Shown here piece by piece: positions 43,575-54,689 of a stretch of 64,000 nucleotides of DNA (positions are counted from its first letter, which is position 1; each line of letters opens with the position of its first letter). The stretch is from Protopterus annectens (Eukaryota > Chordata > Ceratodontiformes > Protopteridae): assembly GCF_019279795.1 (NCBI RefSeq), contig NC_056737.1:1194014053-1194078052 (forward strand). Direction: 5' to 3'. A program made the position numbers and the translations under genes. The notes under the pieces are model-generated. The model was not told the DNA's origin. It did no database searches and worked only from the letters and a program-made list of their open reading frames with translations.

Positions 43575-46250
43575 ATTTTAACAAATACAAGTTCATAGGC
43601 TGTTACTAGGTTAACGACCACTAGGGCCCTTACAAGCCTAGCCTCACACCCCAAACTATTTGGGGCCCAAGTATCATGGCTGCGTATAGGGGAGTATCAT
43701 GTTATTAGAAAGATAAGTAAGGATTTGTGTGGGGGGGTGTGAGGTAATACTTTTCTTATTGACTGTCTCTGTCCATTAGAGACACGGGGCCAGATCAGAG
43801 ATTGAGTTTTCCAATTCAGTTCTCAGGGGTCATGGATTAACACTGGTTTACATGTATGGGAAGCCTGTTCTATAGTGCAAAGATCTTTTGGGACACACAT
43901 CTGTCTCTTCACCAATGTTCTGTTTATGACACAAGCAAAGTTCAGATTCCCAGTTCTAGTGTTTCTGGTGCTACTTGTTTCACACATGTGCAATGGATCC
44001 ATCAGGGCTGGGTCTGAGGAAGCCCTGTAAGCCAGGCAGTGATCCCTTCCCAGCAGCCTACAGGAGACTACAGAGACAGAGTCCTTAGGCAGTCATTGTA
44101 GGACAGGATATTCAAGCCCTGAATTCTCCTGGTGATAAACCTTTGTAGGTATTCCAGCTATTGCAAGTATCTAGTTAGATACATACCAAAGGGGGCATTG
44201 TATTCAATGACAGGTCTGATGATACTGAGTAGAATGGTACTATAACTTCCTTGGACATGAATGCCATACCTTTATCTATAATTTGGGCAACATAGAATGA
44301 CTTTCTTACTATCCTGGTTACATGTTGATCAAAGACCAGATTGCTGTCTACATATATTCCCAGATCCCTTAATACTAGGTCAAATCTTAGGGTTTTTTAA
44401 TCAATGAAATAATTGAATTGGGGTGACACTTTACCAAAGAGCATTATAATGCAATTTTTGGCAATGGGGTTTAGGCCGTGGCTTTGGCATCAGTCATGTA
44501 TCTGTGTTAAACCCTCTTGCAAGATGTTGGTGTATTGGGGGGAATCTACACTATCTCCCAATTTACAATCATCATAGCTACCAATTTACAGTCATCTGTG
44601 ACACTGGTGCCTTAACAATTAGCCTTAAGTTCCAAGAAGTAAATGCCAGACATGATTGGGCCCAGCACTGAGCTCTGGGGTAGTCTGCTGCTGACTGGTA
44701 TCTTGATGGGATGGTCTCACCAATCCTGACTTCTTGTGTCCTATCTCTGAAGCAGCTGTTAGTCAAATGAGTTATGTAGGGATTTATGCCCAGCTCAGAG
44801 AGCCTGTCATCAATGCTTGAGGGGGGGGGGGTTGTTTTGAATGATTTGGCTATGTCATGATAAGCATACTCTGTTTTACTTAGATCCATTGCCTCCGTTG
44901 CCCTAGTGACCCTTTCAAAGATGTCTACCAGGTAAAGTAGGCATGACCTTCCCATAACAAAGGCGACTTGGGATGGGCCACGTGTCTGTAGGTTCCAATG
45001 TCCTTGTTTATTATCTCCATGATAATTCCTTCCATGGCTTTACACATTAACTTGTTAGACTGATGCGTCTGTAGTTCCTGGGTTGGTTGATGGTCCTCTA
45101 CTGTGAAGGGAATGACTGTTGTGGCCCTCCACTCACTTGGAACATAGCCTGTTTCAAGGCTGTAGTTGAAGACTTCCTAAAAGTTGTCCTGATAGGTCAT
45201 GTTTTAGACTGTTCAGGAGGTTAATGGAGATGTTGTTGGGACCCATGGAGGTATGTTCTCTGCTTTAGCAAGTGCTGTTAGCACCCAGTCCCTGTTACTA
45301 GTTGGGGATAGTATGTCGGGGTGGATTTTACCTTGTAGATCTGGGGAGGGGGTGAGGTGGGGTGGGGGCTGAAGTTTGAGCTGAACTGATCATCCAGTAG
45401 ATTTGCTATGTCACCCTGATCGGTGAAGGTGGCACCATTCACCACCAGGTCAGCACACTGCTGTGTATTACCTTTAACATTCTGTATAGAGCCAAAGGTG
45501 GCCTTGTGATTGTCCTTACACTGAGAGGTTATTCTGACCTCATAGTTGGCCTTGTGATTGTCCTTATGCTGAGAGGTTATTCTGACCTCACAGATGGCCT
45601 TGTGATTGTCCTTACACTGAGAGATTATTCTGACCTCACAGATGGTCTTGTGATTGTCCTTACACTGAGAGGTTATTATGACCTCACAGTTGGCCTTGTG
45701 ATTGTCCTTACACTGAGAGGCTATTCTGACCTCATAGCTGGCCTTGTTGGACTGAATAAGACCTCTTAGTCTCTTGTTTAGTTGTATAAGAGAGCACTTA
45801 CCTTTAAGGGAGTTGCTCTTCCTGATCTTGGGCATGTGTTTTCTTCTTTTATTATATACTCTGTTTAGGTGAGGATTCCTCCATCAGAGTTTGTTTTTAG
45901 TGCTTATTTTGGGTTTACTTCTGGTAGGTATGACAGCCTCTATGCAGCCATTCACATTTGTATAGGGACTTTGTAAATAATTCTGCATAGGTAGCTGTTG
46001 TCTCGAGGTAAGGGGGGTGCCTTGAAATTTGAAAAACTGTCACATTGATTGCAATTTGCCTTAGAGTAGTTCCTCACTGTTAACTGATTTAGCTGGGTTT
46101 TCCAGGCTATTTCCTTCAAAGGAGACAGCTTTATGACCTGACCTGACCTTACTAGTGAGGAAGTGACAAGGGGGAGGAGGCAACGCTCTCTCATGTTGGT
46201 GAATACCAGATACAGTATGTTTGACCCTGTAGTTGGAGCATGCATGTACA
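43575..46250 (-). pseudogene. CR1-like LINE, copy A4 (minus strand, degenerate)
   Basis: The 3' end lies at about 43575 (GTTCATAGGCT in reverse). Going up the minus strand: RT C-terminal region (about 44090-44350), palm with GRSCLLYLVDIFERVT and AYHDIAKSF (44955-44578), the linker between endonuclease and RT with a 48-bp repeat (45278-45835), and the end of the endonuclease (TGSNILYLVFTNMRE near 46200). It is truncated 5' at nearly the same codon as A3. Numerous stops and frameshifts, and a poly-G run at 44821-44832, disrupt it. Confidence 0.78.
45501..45750 (-). repeat. 48-bp in-frame tandem repeat in CR1 A4
   Basis: Five full 48-bp units plus a partial one encode the 16-residue unit CEVRITSQCKDNHKAI on the minus strand inside an open 185-codon frame. 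The unit corresponds to the single SYENKIATDVKDNYKAFYSY stretch of copy A5, between endonuclease and RT. Confidence 0.88.
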
Positions 46251-46745
46251 TTATATTAGCATATTTGTTTATTTCTTTTTAAAATGTAGTCCAAGTTGTA
46301 GTTCATGTAATGTTGAACAATAAATGCAAGCATGAAGGCTTGAATGTGAAGCATACAGTGACTGTATATCAGGAATTATAGTAAAATGATACATGCATGT
46401 TGTACTGTAACAGTACACAAGTTACATGGTGATCAGTGAAGCCAGATGTTCAACAACTATGCCCCTGCTCCCATTGTATTGGGTATTACACATATCTAAC
46501 CCCTCTCACAAATCTTATTGATTTTTTATGTTGAACTGTGGGTTATCAGGTACTGCCCTTGACTGGTTTCCTCTTACCTCTAGTGACATACTCAGCAGGT
46601 GTTTTCTACTTTAAACTCATTCTGACAATTAAATAAATAAATAATAAAATAAATGCATTCCTTGAATGAGAATAAGGAATATGTTACACATCTAGCATGG
46701 CTGTCTTTGTTAGAATACAGCCGGGCAACTGTCTTTAAGGATCAC
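46251..46745. other. Non-coding DNA
   Basis: I see nothing I can name here beyond a short A+T-rich stretch (AAATAAATAAATAATAAAAT near 46630). Confidence 0.4.
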
Positions 46746-47310
46746 CACAATGTTATACATTTCTTTTCATAGTGAACAGCTGCAACGGCTATGCTTTTCA
46801 GCTGTTCTACTCTATGGCAAAGTGCTGCTGCAGCCTTTTGATTTTGGCGATGTAGCTCGCAGGGAGATGTCTTGCGAGCTACACGCCAGAACCCACATCA
46901 CACCTGTGTTGCATGGTCTGTGCTGGCAGCAGATTGTGTCAGATGTGCAGATGTGTTTTTAAGATTCTTGCTATAATCTTTTATCCTTTACACTACCTAG
47001 GTGCGTCATATTTCATTGAGTAGTTGCATTCATTTATCCCTACCTGGAAGCGAAGGTCATTGGGTAAAGACCTGGTGGATGTTGCAAGCATTTGACCTGA
47101 GACATTTGCTGGGATATTTTTTAGTTGCTTGGTTACAATCATGTACATTTCTTGATCTGGGTGTACAGTCTAGATTACTGCTTCAGGAGGTCCTTATGTT
47201 GTTCACTATTCAGGAATGTCTATTTGGATCCTGGAAGGGACACTTATTTATTCATCAAAATTTGAAACTTTTAATTGAATGCTTAAATTAATGTTTTAAT
47301 TGGGGTGCCA
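46746..47310 (+). pseudogene. Possible L2-like LINE C-terminal relic
   Basis: Conceptual translation gives EQLQRL...RTHITPVLHGLCWQQIVSD near 46770-46940, resembling the 'RL..........HITPVL..LHWLPV..RI' block at the C-terminus of vertebrate L2-type RTs. In shifted frames GASYFIE.LHSFIPTWKRRS follows. The similarity is short and interrupted by stops, so this is tentative. Confidence 0.35.
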
Positions 47311-47639
47311 AATGAATAACATTGATAATGTTCTCTAATCGTCAATGTAATTTATTGCTTTAAGGACAATAGCCAAGCTTAGATATGTAAATACTTTTAC
47401 ATAAATAAAATAATAACATATCTCAGCATTTTATATCCTTATTTTTACTTTGCGGTCATTTTCAAGATCAGTAGCAACACATCTTAGTACTGAAATGGTT
47501 CTTAGGTTCATAGGTAGGTACTAGGCTACTGGCCCTAAGGCCTATATAAGCCTAGCCAAAAAGGTACCCTGGCTTTCGCCACCCAGGAAAATTATTTTCC
47601 TGTGCCACTGTCGAGCAGAGCCATAGAAGTGATCCCTGG

Positions 47640-49443
47640 GGTGAATTTCCTATTTCTCATCAAATCATCAAGATTTTTCTTGAAGAGTGCTAATGAGGAG
47701 CTTTGTTTGATATAGATAAGTAGTTTGTTCCAGAGTATGGGAAGTCTCTGGGAGAAAAATATATCCCAAAAGCATGTTCTGTTTATTGTGGTGACAAGGT
47801 TTAGGTCCCTAGAGCATGTAGCTTAGAGGGATTGGGGTTTCTTTAAGTGGAGTATGTCCAACAGCTCTGGGTTTGACATAGCTTTGTATGTTAGGCAGAG
47901 ATCGCCTCTAAGTAGGCGATATGCAACGGAGTAAAGCTGGAGTTTTTTGAGATGGTATGCATAGGGCATCTGTTTAAGGCTGGTAATCCTCTTTGTGAGG
48001 TATTTCTGCAGCCTTTCCAGTTGTTGTAGATGTCTTGTGAGGTACATACCAAAAGTGGCATTGTACTCTATAATGGGTCTAATGAGTAATGAGTAGAGGG
48101 GGAACAATGACCTCTTTTTTCCTGGATGATAAACCTTTTGTGATGAGGTGTGCCATGTAGAAGGATTTCCTGACTACTGTGGCGATGTGATTATCAAAGG
48201 AGAGACTACTGTCCACCTGTGTCCCAAGGTCTCTTATCACACTTTTGGTGTTAAGTTTACTACCACCTATGTGGTAGTTCATGGGTACAGAGTTTTTACC
48301 AAAGGGGATGTCAATGCACTTTTTGGCGCTGAGCTTGAGCCCATGACTTTGACACCAGGCATCTGTCTCAGTGAGGCCCTTTTGTAGGATGTCCACATCG
48401 TTAGGAGTTTTGATTATGGCTCCTAGTTTGCAGTCATCGGCGAACTTTGTTAACAAAGACCTTCTGTGTTAGCCTGTACTTCAGAGACGTAGATACCAAA
48501 CAGGAGAGGACCCAGTACTGAACCTTGTGGTACTCCACTTGTCACTTGTCTAAAGCCAGATTTGTTGTCTGCTACTTTCACAGTATTGGTTCTGTCAGTG
48601 AGCCAGTTGGCAACCCATATTGTGACATAGGGATTTATACCTAGTTTAGTGAGTTTATCTATAATTCCAGAGTGGGGGATGGTGTTGAAAGCCTTGGTGA
48701 GATCTAGATAGACTGTGTGAACAACCTTACCCTCGTCTACGGCTTTGGTGACTGCTTCAAAGAAGTCTATCAGGTTTAGCAGACATGATCTGCCTTTTAC
48801 AAACCCGAACTGGGTGGGGTCCAGAGTTTGGAGATTACCAATGTCCTTGTTTATAAGTTCCATGATGATACGTTCCATGGCCTTGCAGATCAGGCTCGTC
48901 AGGCTAATGGGGCAGTAGTTCCTGGGGTCCGTGGTGGATCCCCCTTTGTGGAGTGAGATAACTGTCACTGTGGGCACAAAGCCTGAGGTGAGGCTATGAA
49001 TGAACATGGTACTTAGGTGGGGTGCCAGTTCATTCTGTAGTCCATGTAGAATGCAGCCTGGAATATTGTCAGGTCCCATGGATGCTGTGTTCTTAGCTTT
49101 GGAGAGTGTGTTTCTTACCTGTGCAGCCATGATTACAGGAACTTTGCATTCTTCCGGTATAGAGATGGGCCCTTTAGGGGATGAGAGGGGGTAAAGTTAG
49201 CAGTGAATCTATCTGCCAGGATGTTGGCAATATCATTTGGTTCTGTATATTTAGTGCCATTGTGCTGTAACTCAGAGCAGATATGAGTGTTGACATTGAG
49301 ATCCTTGACATAGCTGTAGAATGCTTTGTAGTTGTCTTTAACATCAGTGGCGATTTTGTTTTCGTAACTAGCTTTGCAGTATTTTATGAGGGATCTCAGC
49401 TTCTTACTGAGGCTGACCAGGGAGTTCCTCCAGTCATGGGATT
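47640..49443 (-). pseudogene. CR1 reverse transcriptase, copy A5 (frameshifted)
   Basis: The linker with SYENKIATDVKDNYKAF (about 49360) leads into RT. MGPDNIPGCILHGL and NYCPISLTSLI come from ORF 49130-48450, with QFGFVKGRS, motif A YLDLTKAFNTIPH and motif B SGVPQGSVLGPLLF. Motif C FADD follows in ORF 48456-48079. The C-terminal part (48107-47823) has RPIIEYNATFGMYLTRHLQQ and LLRGDLCLTYKAM. Breaks are near 48455, 48105 and 47823. Compared with A1 the region after motif B is complete, which reveals A1's 8-nt deletion. Confidence 0.88.
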
Positions 49444-50420
49444 TTACTCTTTTTTTGCAACAGTTTCTTTCTTTTGTTGTAGAGTTTGTTTATGGCAGGG
49501 GACCACCAGATGGGCTTCATTTTTTTTGGTGGATAGCATCTTGGTTCTGTTAGGGATAGCATGATCCATGCACTTGTGTAAGTGCTTATAAAGTGCAACT
49601 GTGTAGGATTCAGCAGTCGTACCTCTATTGTCCATCAGCATGGGTGTTGTGAAGTTTGCCACTTCTGTCTTAAGAAGCGTGAAGTTGGCTTTGGAGAACT
49701 TTTTTACGGTAGTTTCCTTAATAGGGGGTGGGGGCAGGATGTCTAGGGTGATTAGCTTGTGGTCGGATCTGACCAACAAGGAATTGACCTTTGGTGTGGA
49801 GCACCATTCACCCATGTTGGTAATGACCAGGTCTAGGATATTGCTGCCCCTGATGGGGGTGTGGATACGTTGATTCAAGGCGTTGGAATTTATGAATGCT
49901 AGAAAACTTTGAGCAAAAGAGTTGGTACATGAGTAGTTTTTCCCAGTTAATGGTGGGGTAGTTGAAATCATCCATTATTAGGGTGTTGGGTTGTACCCTA
50001 ATATTTTCCAGTGTATCAAGAAATGAGGAATGGGAATCCTGGGGTATGATAGGGGATCTGTAGCAAGCTACAATTTGGATTGCGGTCTTGCCCAGAGTTA
50101 GTTGCACTTGGATAATCTTGGATGCATTATGCTGAGCAACTAGCCTGGAGGTGTGGATATTCTTAATGAATATGGACATGCCTCTGCCTTTAGTGTTTTG
50201 GTCCAGGTTAGGTGGCTGAAAGGTGTGGTATGATTTATAGCCTGGTAATGCAGGGGTGCTCTCTGGAGCCTTGAACTAGGTCTCTGACACTGCACAGATG
50301 TCAAAGTTCTCCATTTTAAGGAGTGCCTTGAGTGAGTGCATTTTGAGGTTTAGACTTCTAGCATTAAGTAGCATTACCCTCAGATTTTGCTTGCTTGTAC
50401 CTGTTATGGTGGTGAATTTG
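49444..50420 (-). pseudogene. CR1 apurinic-like endonuclease domain (frameshifted)
   Basis: This domain nicks target DNA for target-primed reverse transcription. It can be read in pieces: LRVMLLNARSLNLKMHSLKA and FDICAVSET (block with catalytic E) from ORF 50524-50276. QIVACYRSPI and LIMDDFNYPTINW follow from 50179-49808 (the usual GDFN reads DDFN). GSNILDLVITN and LVRSDHKLI (SDH motif) come from 49971-49444. At least two frameshifts and one stop near 50,280 separate them. Confidence 0.82.
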
Positions 50421-50964
50421 TCATTTGAACCTTGCCTAAAAAAGGCACTATAGGGATGGCAAGAGCCTTTGCCCATATCCGGAATCCCAAGGGTGACAGG
50501 TGCAGGCCATCTCTGGCAAAGCATCGTGGTCTGTCAATCATGTCATCCCAGGCAGATAGATACTGGATCCCCTTAGAATGACACCAGAAGCTTAGCCAAT
50601 TGTTGAAGTCAATCATTTTGTCCTTGTACTGCAGTATCATTCTGGGTGATGGCAGGATGCTACTGAGGGCTAGGGTCATACATGTCTGGGCTACAAGATC
50701 AGAGAGCTCTTCCATGTCTCTTTTCATGTAGTCGAGGGAGGTACATCTCAGGTCGTTCACACCAACATGGACTATGACAGAGTCATATTTGCACTTGTTG
50801 TGGAGTGACCTGATTGTGTGGGTTATGTGACGGATCCTGTCACCTGACAGGCAGCTGACAGTAACCTTCTCCTTGATTAGCCTGGTGAGTGGGACATCAG
50901 TGTGCCTGACTATAGAGTCACCTATAACTAGTGCATTGGGTACGTTGTTTTGCCTTATGGGCAC
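50404..50964 (-). CDS. CR1 ORF1 esterase domain (SGNH/GDSL hydrolase)
   Basis: An open 186-codon stretch has all SGNH landmarks: block I ALVIGDSIVRH with the nucleophile Ser (residue about 17), the SGDRIRH block with Gly, block III VHVGVNDL with Asn (about 70), and block V ARDGLHLSPLG with the Asp/His pair (about 155). Esterase domains in the first ORF are a known feature of CR1 elements. The substrate and role in retrotransposition are unsettled. The frame appears open into the linker, but the downstream endonuclease begins in a different overlapping frame (50524-50276). A stop lies a little upstream of the first Met in the N-terminal extension, so the ORF may be damaged at its start. Confidence 0.85.
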   Translation of the reverse strand: MPIRQNNVPNALVIGDSIVRHTDVPLTRLIKEKVTVSCLSGDRIRHITHTIRSLHNKCKYDSVIVHVGVNDLRCTSLDYMKRDMEELSDLVAQTCMTLALSSILPSPRMILQYKDKMIDFNNWLSFWCHSKGIQYLSAWDDMIDRPRCFARDGLHLSPLGFRIWAKALAIPIVPFLGKVQMTNSPP

Positions 50965-51100
50965 ACTGAGTCTGTGGGCTATGTGTTATTTTTGGTTGTG
51001 TTGTGGGAGTGGAGGCTGGTTACGTTTCTGCTTTGGAGGTCTCTGTTGCTTGAGCAAATTATTATTGAGAGCCTCCGCGAACGTTTTTGTGATGAAAGGT

Positions 51101-51534
51101 TTTAATGACTAGGCATACAGGGCAATGTGAAGTAAGTAATTTACATTTATTTTTAACTTGTTTTGCTATTAATTGACTGAATAATTGTACTTTTATATTT
51201 GTCAGACATATATGTTTGATTTTTTTATTATTAGTTATCGTATATGCTGGGTTTTAGGATTTTTTGAGTGAGGGGTACAGATTTGTGGCAGGAGAATCAT
51301 TTCCATTTTTCAAGCTTTTCTTGGATCCACAGTGGATGGGAATTGGTGGGAATGAATAGAGGTTAGGTTTCATTTTTACTGTATTTTGAGGATATATATA
51401 TATTTTTTTTTTTTCATGAATATTTGTATTTGTGTTTAGTACGGTTAGCACATACAATGCGATGTAGTATTTGTGAAGGGAGAGGAATTCTGAGTTTGGA
51501 TCTTAAAGTGGTGTGCATTAGAGAATATGGTCAA
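51101..51534. other. Spacer between CR1 copies A5 and A6
   Basis: A+T-rich sequence with a (TA)/(T)n run near 51390-51416. No gene seen. Confidence 0.4.
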
Positions 51535-52310
51535 ATTACCACATAGGTGGCAGGACAATAAACATCGAAAGTGTGATGAGAGACTTAGGGACACAGGTGG
51601 ACAGTGGTCTCACTTTCGATAACCACATTGCACAACAGTCAGGAAATCCTTCTATGTGGCACACCTCATCACTAAGGGCTTTTCATCCAGAAAAAAGGAG
51701 ATCATTGTCCCACTGTACTCATCCCTCATTAGACCCATTATAGAGTATAATGCCCCGTTTGGTATGTACCTCACAAGACATCTGCAACAGCTTGAAAGGC
51801 CACAGAAATACCTCACTAAAAGAATCTCAGGCCTAAAGCAGATGCCATATACTGACCGTCTAAAAAAACTCCAGCTATACTCTGTGGCATATCGTCTACT
51901 CAGAGGCGATCTCTGCTACATACAAGGTCATGTCAAACCCTGAGCTGTTGGACATGCTCCACTTAAAGAAATCCCAATCCCTCAGAGCCACATGCTCCAG
52001 AGATCTAAACCTTGTCATCACAATGAAAAAAACATGCTGGAGGGATAGGTTCCTGACCCAGAGACTCCGCATATTCTGGAATAGACTGCCCATACATATC
52101 AAGCAGAGCGCCTCTTTGGCCCTCTTCAAAAGGAACCTTGATGATTGGATGGGAGATATGAAATTCACCCCGGGGATCATGTCAGCCACCCTGCTAGACA
52201 GGGGCCTGGAGAAGTAAATATTGTGGGAAGAAATATCCAGGGAATTGTTATGGCTAGGCTTGCATAGGCCCTAGGGCCAATAGCCTAGTACCAACCTATG
52301 AACCTATAAA
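51535..52310 (+). mobile_element. CR1-like LINE 3' fragment, copy A6
   Basis: A 5'-truncated copy starts just after the FADD region (YHIGG at about 51540) and continues through the C-terminus. ORF 51656-51943 has AHLITKGFSSRKKEIIVPLY and RPIIEYNAPFGMYLTRHLQQ. A 1-2 nt deletion near 51916 shifts the frame into ORF 51930-52217 (CWRDRFLTQRL, FWNRLPIHIKQSASL). It ends with CCAACCTATGAACCTAT at about 52293-52308. It is very close to A1 and A5. Confidence 0.87.
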
Positions 52311-53618
52311 TTATGCTGCATGGGCACCAGGCATGACTTCTGCAGGTCAGCCCAAGGAGAACATGCCTTCTGTTCAGATGAATGGAATATTTTTATAGAA
52401 AACACTTAGGCAATGGCTACTGGATGTGTTCATTAGTGCATTATACTATTGTGGGTAGATTTACAAGTTGATCATTCAGAGGGAAAGGATGGAAAAAAAT
52501 GCAACATTGTATGTATTATTACATTTCTGAATTGACATGTTTTCCATGGTTCACAATTCTCAACCAATTAGCACAAGAATTCTGGACAAAGACAAAAATA
52601 GTGCAAGGAAAAGGCTCCAACTCAGGGACACATTTTAAATATTGTTTTTACACTCTTAGAAAGTTGGTAGAATAAAACGATTTGCATTAGCGCATATCCT
52701 CTGAAGGCTATGAAGTCTGAAACTCAAATGTTATCATTATTTAGTGGCTTCAATTCTCACTGATTTGCCAGAAACCTACAATCTGTATGCAGAACAGCTT
52801 GAGAATATGAGACCAAAGGTTGCAAAATACTGGAGAGTTGAAAGATATGCTGACATTGTGTTTTTAAATGTTTTGTATTGCTGGTTAGATTTTTATAAGA
52901 CAGTTGCCGTTTCCTATTTAGTAAGGGAAGCAGTTACTTACTAATAGGGCTAACAAGTTGCCATTTCTTTCTTTAAGCATCATTCATTTTATTTGTATCT
53001 TTTCATTTTTATGGTAGGGTTAGTTCTTTTTATTGGGTAGAAGGTTCTTTCATGATCCATTTTTAGCACTGGTTTTCATTTTGTATAACTGGAGTTAAGA
53101 CAGTACTTTATATTTACATAATTTATATTCCTTTAGTATTTATTTATTTATTTAAATTTGTTTACTGAGGCAGAACACTGATCAATGAACAATTACATTG
53201 TCAGCCCAGGTTGCATCATAATGTAACAAAACAAATTTATAGTATAAAGAGGTTTACTATCAAAATCTCACACCTGCAATGTGTGAATGTTTATATTTCT
53301 GACCCAAAATATCTGAAATCAAATCTATGAACATAAACATTATCGGATAAGGTATTTCAGGAAAGTTGACATATCAGGAATGTCGACTTTACCAAAAATA
53401 CTACACTTCTGGTCATGAACAATGCATCCCCCATGTGGGGGCTGCACCCCCCACACCCCTTGCTACTTATATATACAGACTCAGAGATTGCACTACAGTG
53501 AGAAAAAGGGTACATTTCCTGATCCCCACTATAGTGCGATCTGCATTCAAAATGTTGAATCAACAACAGCGAATGCTAGTGTGCATTCACTGTTCTGAGT
53601 ACAACATTTTTTTCCCAT
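52311..53618. other. Unassigned DNA with a short LINE-like tail
   Basis: A short open stretch at 52744-52944 has no recognisable homology. At about 53136-53205 the sequence TATTTATTTATTTAAATTTG followed by TTTACTGAGG resembles the reverse of the L2-like/SINE 3' tail, a probable small relic on the minus strand. The remainder is unassigned. Confidence 0.35.
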
Positions 53619-53629
53619 AATGTTGAACT

Positions 53630-53880
53630 GTTACTGCGGTGGTGGTGCTGCAGTAGCATTGTCGCCTCACAGTTAGACGTTGCCCGTTCAATTCTCAGTT
53701 AGAGTGTCTTCTGTGTGTCGACATGCGTGAATGGGCGTTCCTTCATTGAAGGTTGTGTGTTAGGCCCGGCAAGCCAGCACGTAAAAATCTACTGCCGATC
53801 ATTAGCAGACCGGAGTTCCGCTGTGGCGACCCCTAACCGGGAAAAGCCGAAAGATACAAACAAACAAACAAACATTTTCA
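53630..53880 (+). mobile_element. tRNA-derived SINE with 11-bp target duplication
   Basis: The head has an A-box-like TGGTGCTGCAGTAG and B-box-like GTTCAATTCTC. The tail GTGGCGACCCCTAACCGGGA followed by AAGCCGAAAGA is a 3' end widespread in fish SINE/LINE repeats and runs into (AAAC)n. AATGTTGAACT occurs on both sides (53619-53629 and 53881-53891), giving exact ends. The body between differs from the V-SINE-like element at 6990-7243, so this is a second SINE family. Confidence 0.8.
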
Positions 53881-53891
53881 AATGTTGAACT

Positions 53892-54480
53892 AGGGCATTT
53901 GGTGATTCAAATTCGGGCATAGTCTGATCACCCTTTTTATAGTAAACCATATACAGATAATTTACAATTAAGAGTAAGCAGAGAAAGCCTAACAACAATA
54001 TATACATAGAAAATGTAACAAACCAAATATATACAGTTACATAAGTGGAACAGAAACAAGTGAAGAGAGTTTAGCAGAAAGAGTAGAACTGGTGGAAATA
54101 TGGATAGCTGTGACCAAGTTAGGAAAGCTAAAAGAGACCAGTATGTCAAAAGAGGGGACTAGATTGTGATCAGTGGGTTTACAGCAGTAATTGTGTGGTA
54201 TACACAAGCAGATGGTGAAGTGAAGAGGTGTAACTCTACTCTTAAGATCATACTAACAACATTTGAAGACTGTTTCAAGTGGTGTGGGGGACCCTAGAAT
54301 AACTTGCAATGAATGAGATGCTAATGTGATTCTCACAAGGAGTCTGTTGTGGAGTGGGTTCCAAATTCTAGAAAAGAACAATTCAGCCAAACAGACACAT
54401 TTGGTGTAAAAAGAAACAAGTGAAAAGATACATTTGGTGTACAAAGAAAAGAAACAAGTAAGCCCAAGGATATAATTGGA
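53892..54480. other. Unassigned non-coding DNA
   Basis: No gene or named element. Two ACATTTGGTGTA-containing segments with GAAACAAGTGAAAAGA/GAAACAAGTAAG (about 54395-54460) form a small local repeat. A CpG-containing stretch at about 54490-54545 marks the likely start of LINE B4. Confidence 0.4.
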
Positions 54481-54689
54481 GTTAATGTTAGCCCCGCTGC
54501 GCTCACCCTCGCTGCACTCGGGCTCACTCTGCTCCCCTCCCTTCCCGCTATTCTCACCCACCCCCACTACTGCTACATTTCAACTAAACTTAGCCACTCC
54601 CCTCATGCTAACCACCAATCACTGAATCTGCCCCACCCCTGTACCCATTTCCTTCTCTTCCACTATTCCACATCCTGTAAAGCACAGTC

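Larger units (their letters stand above)
47503..51100 (-). mobile_element. Nearly full-length CR1-like LINE, copy A5
   Basis: On the minus strand the element carries an esterase ORF, endonuclease, RT and the 3' terminal CCTATGAA-type tail (reverse TTCATAGG at about 47505). It is the longest A copy and serves as the reference for the truncated ones. Both ORFs survive in large pieces but with several frameshifts. The 5' boundary near 51.1 kb is approximate. Confidence 0.85.

Noticed and set aside
52744..52944. 66-aa ORF preceded by a TTATTTAG acceptor-like end
   Set aside because: No convincing donor, no recognisable family, and the hydrophobic C-terminal part looks like AT-rich chance coding.
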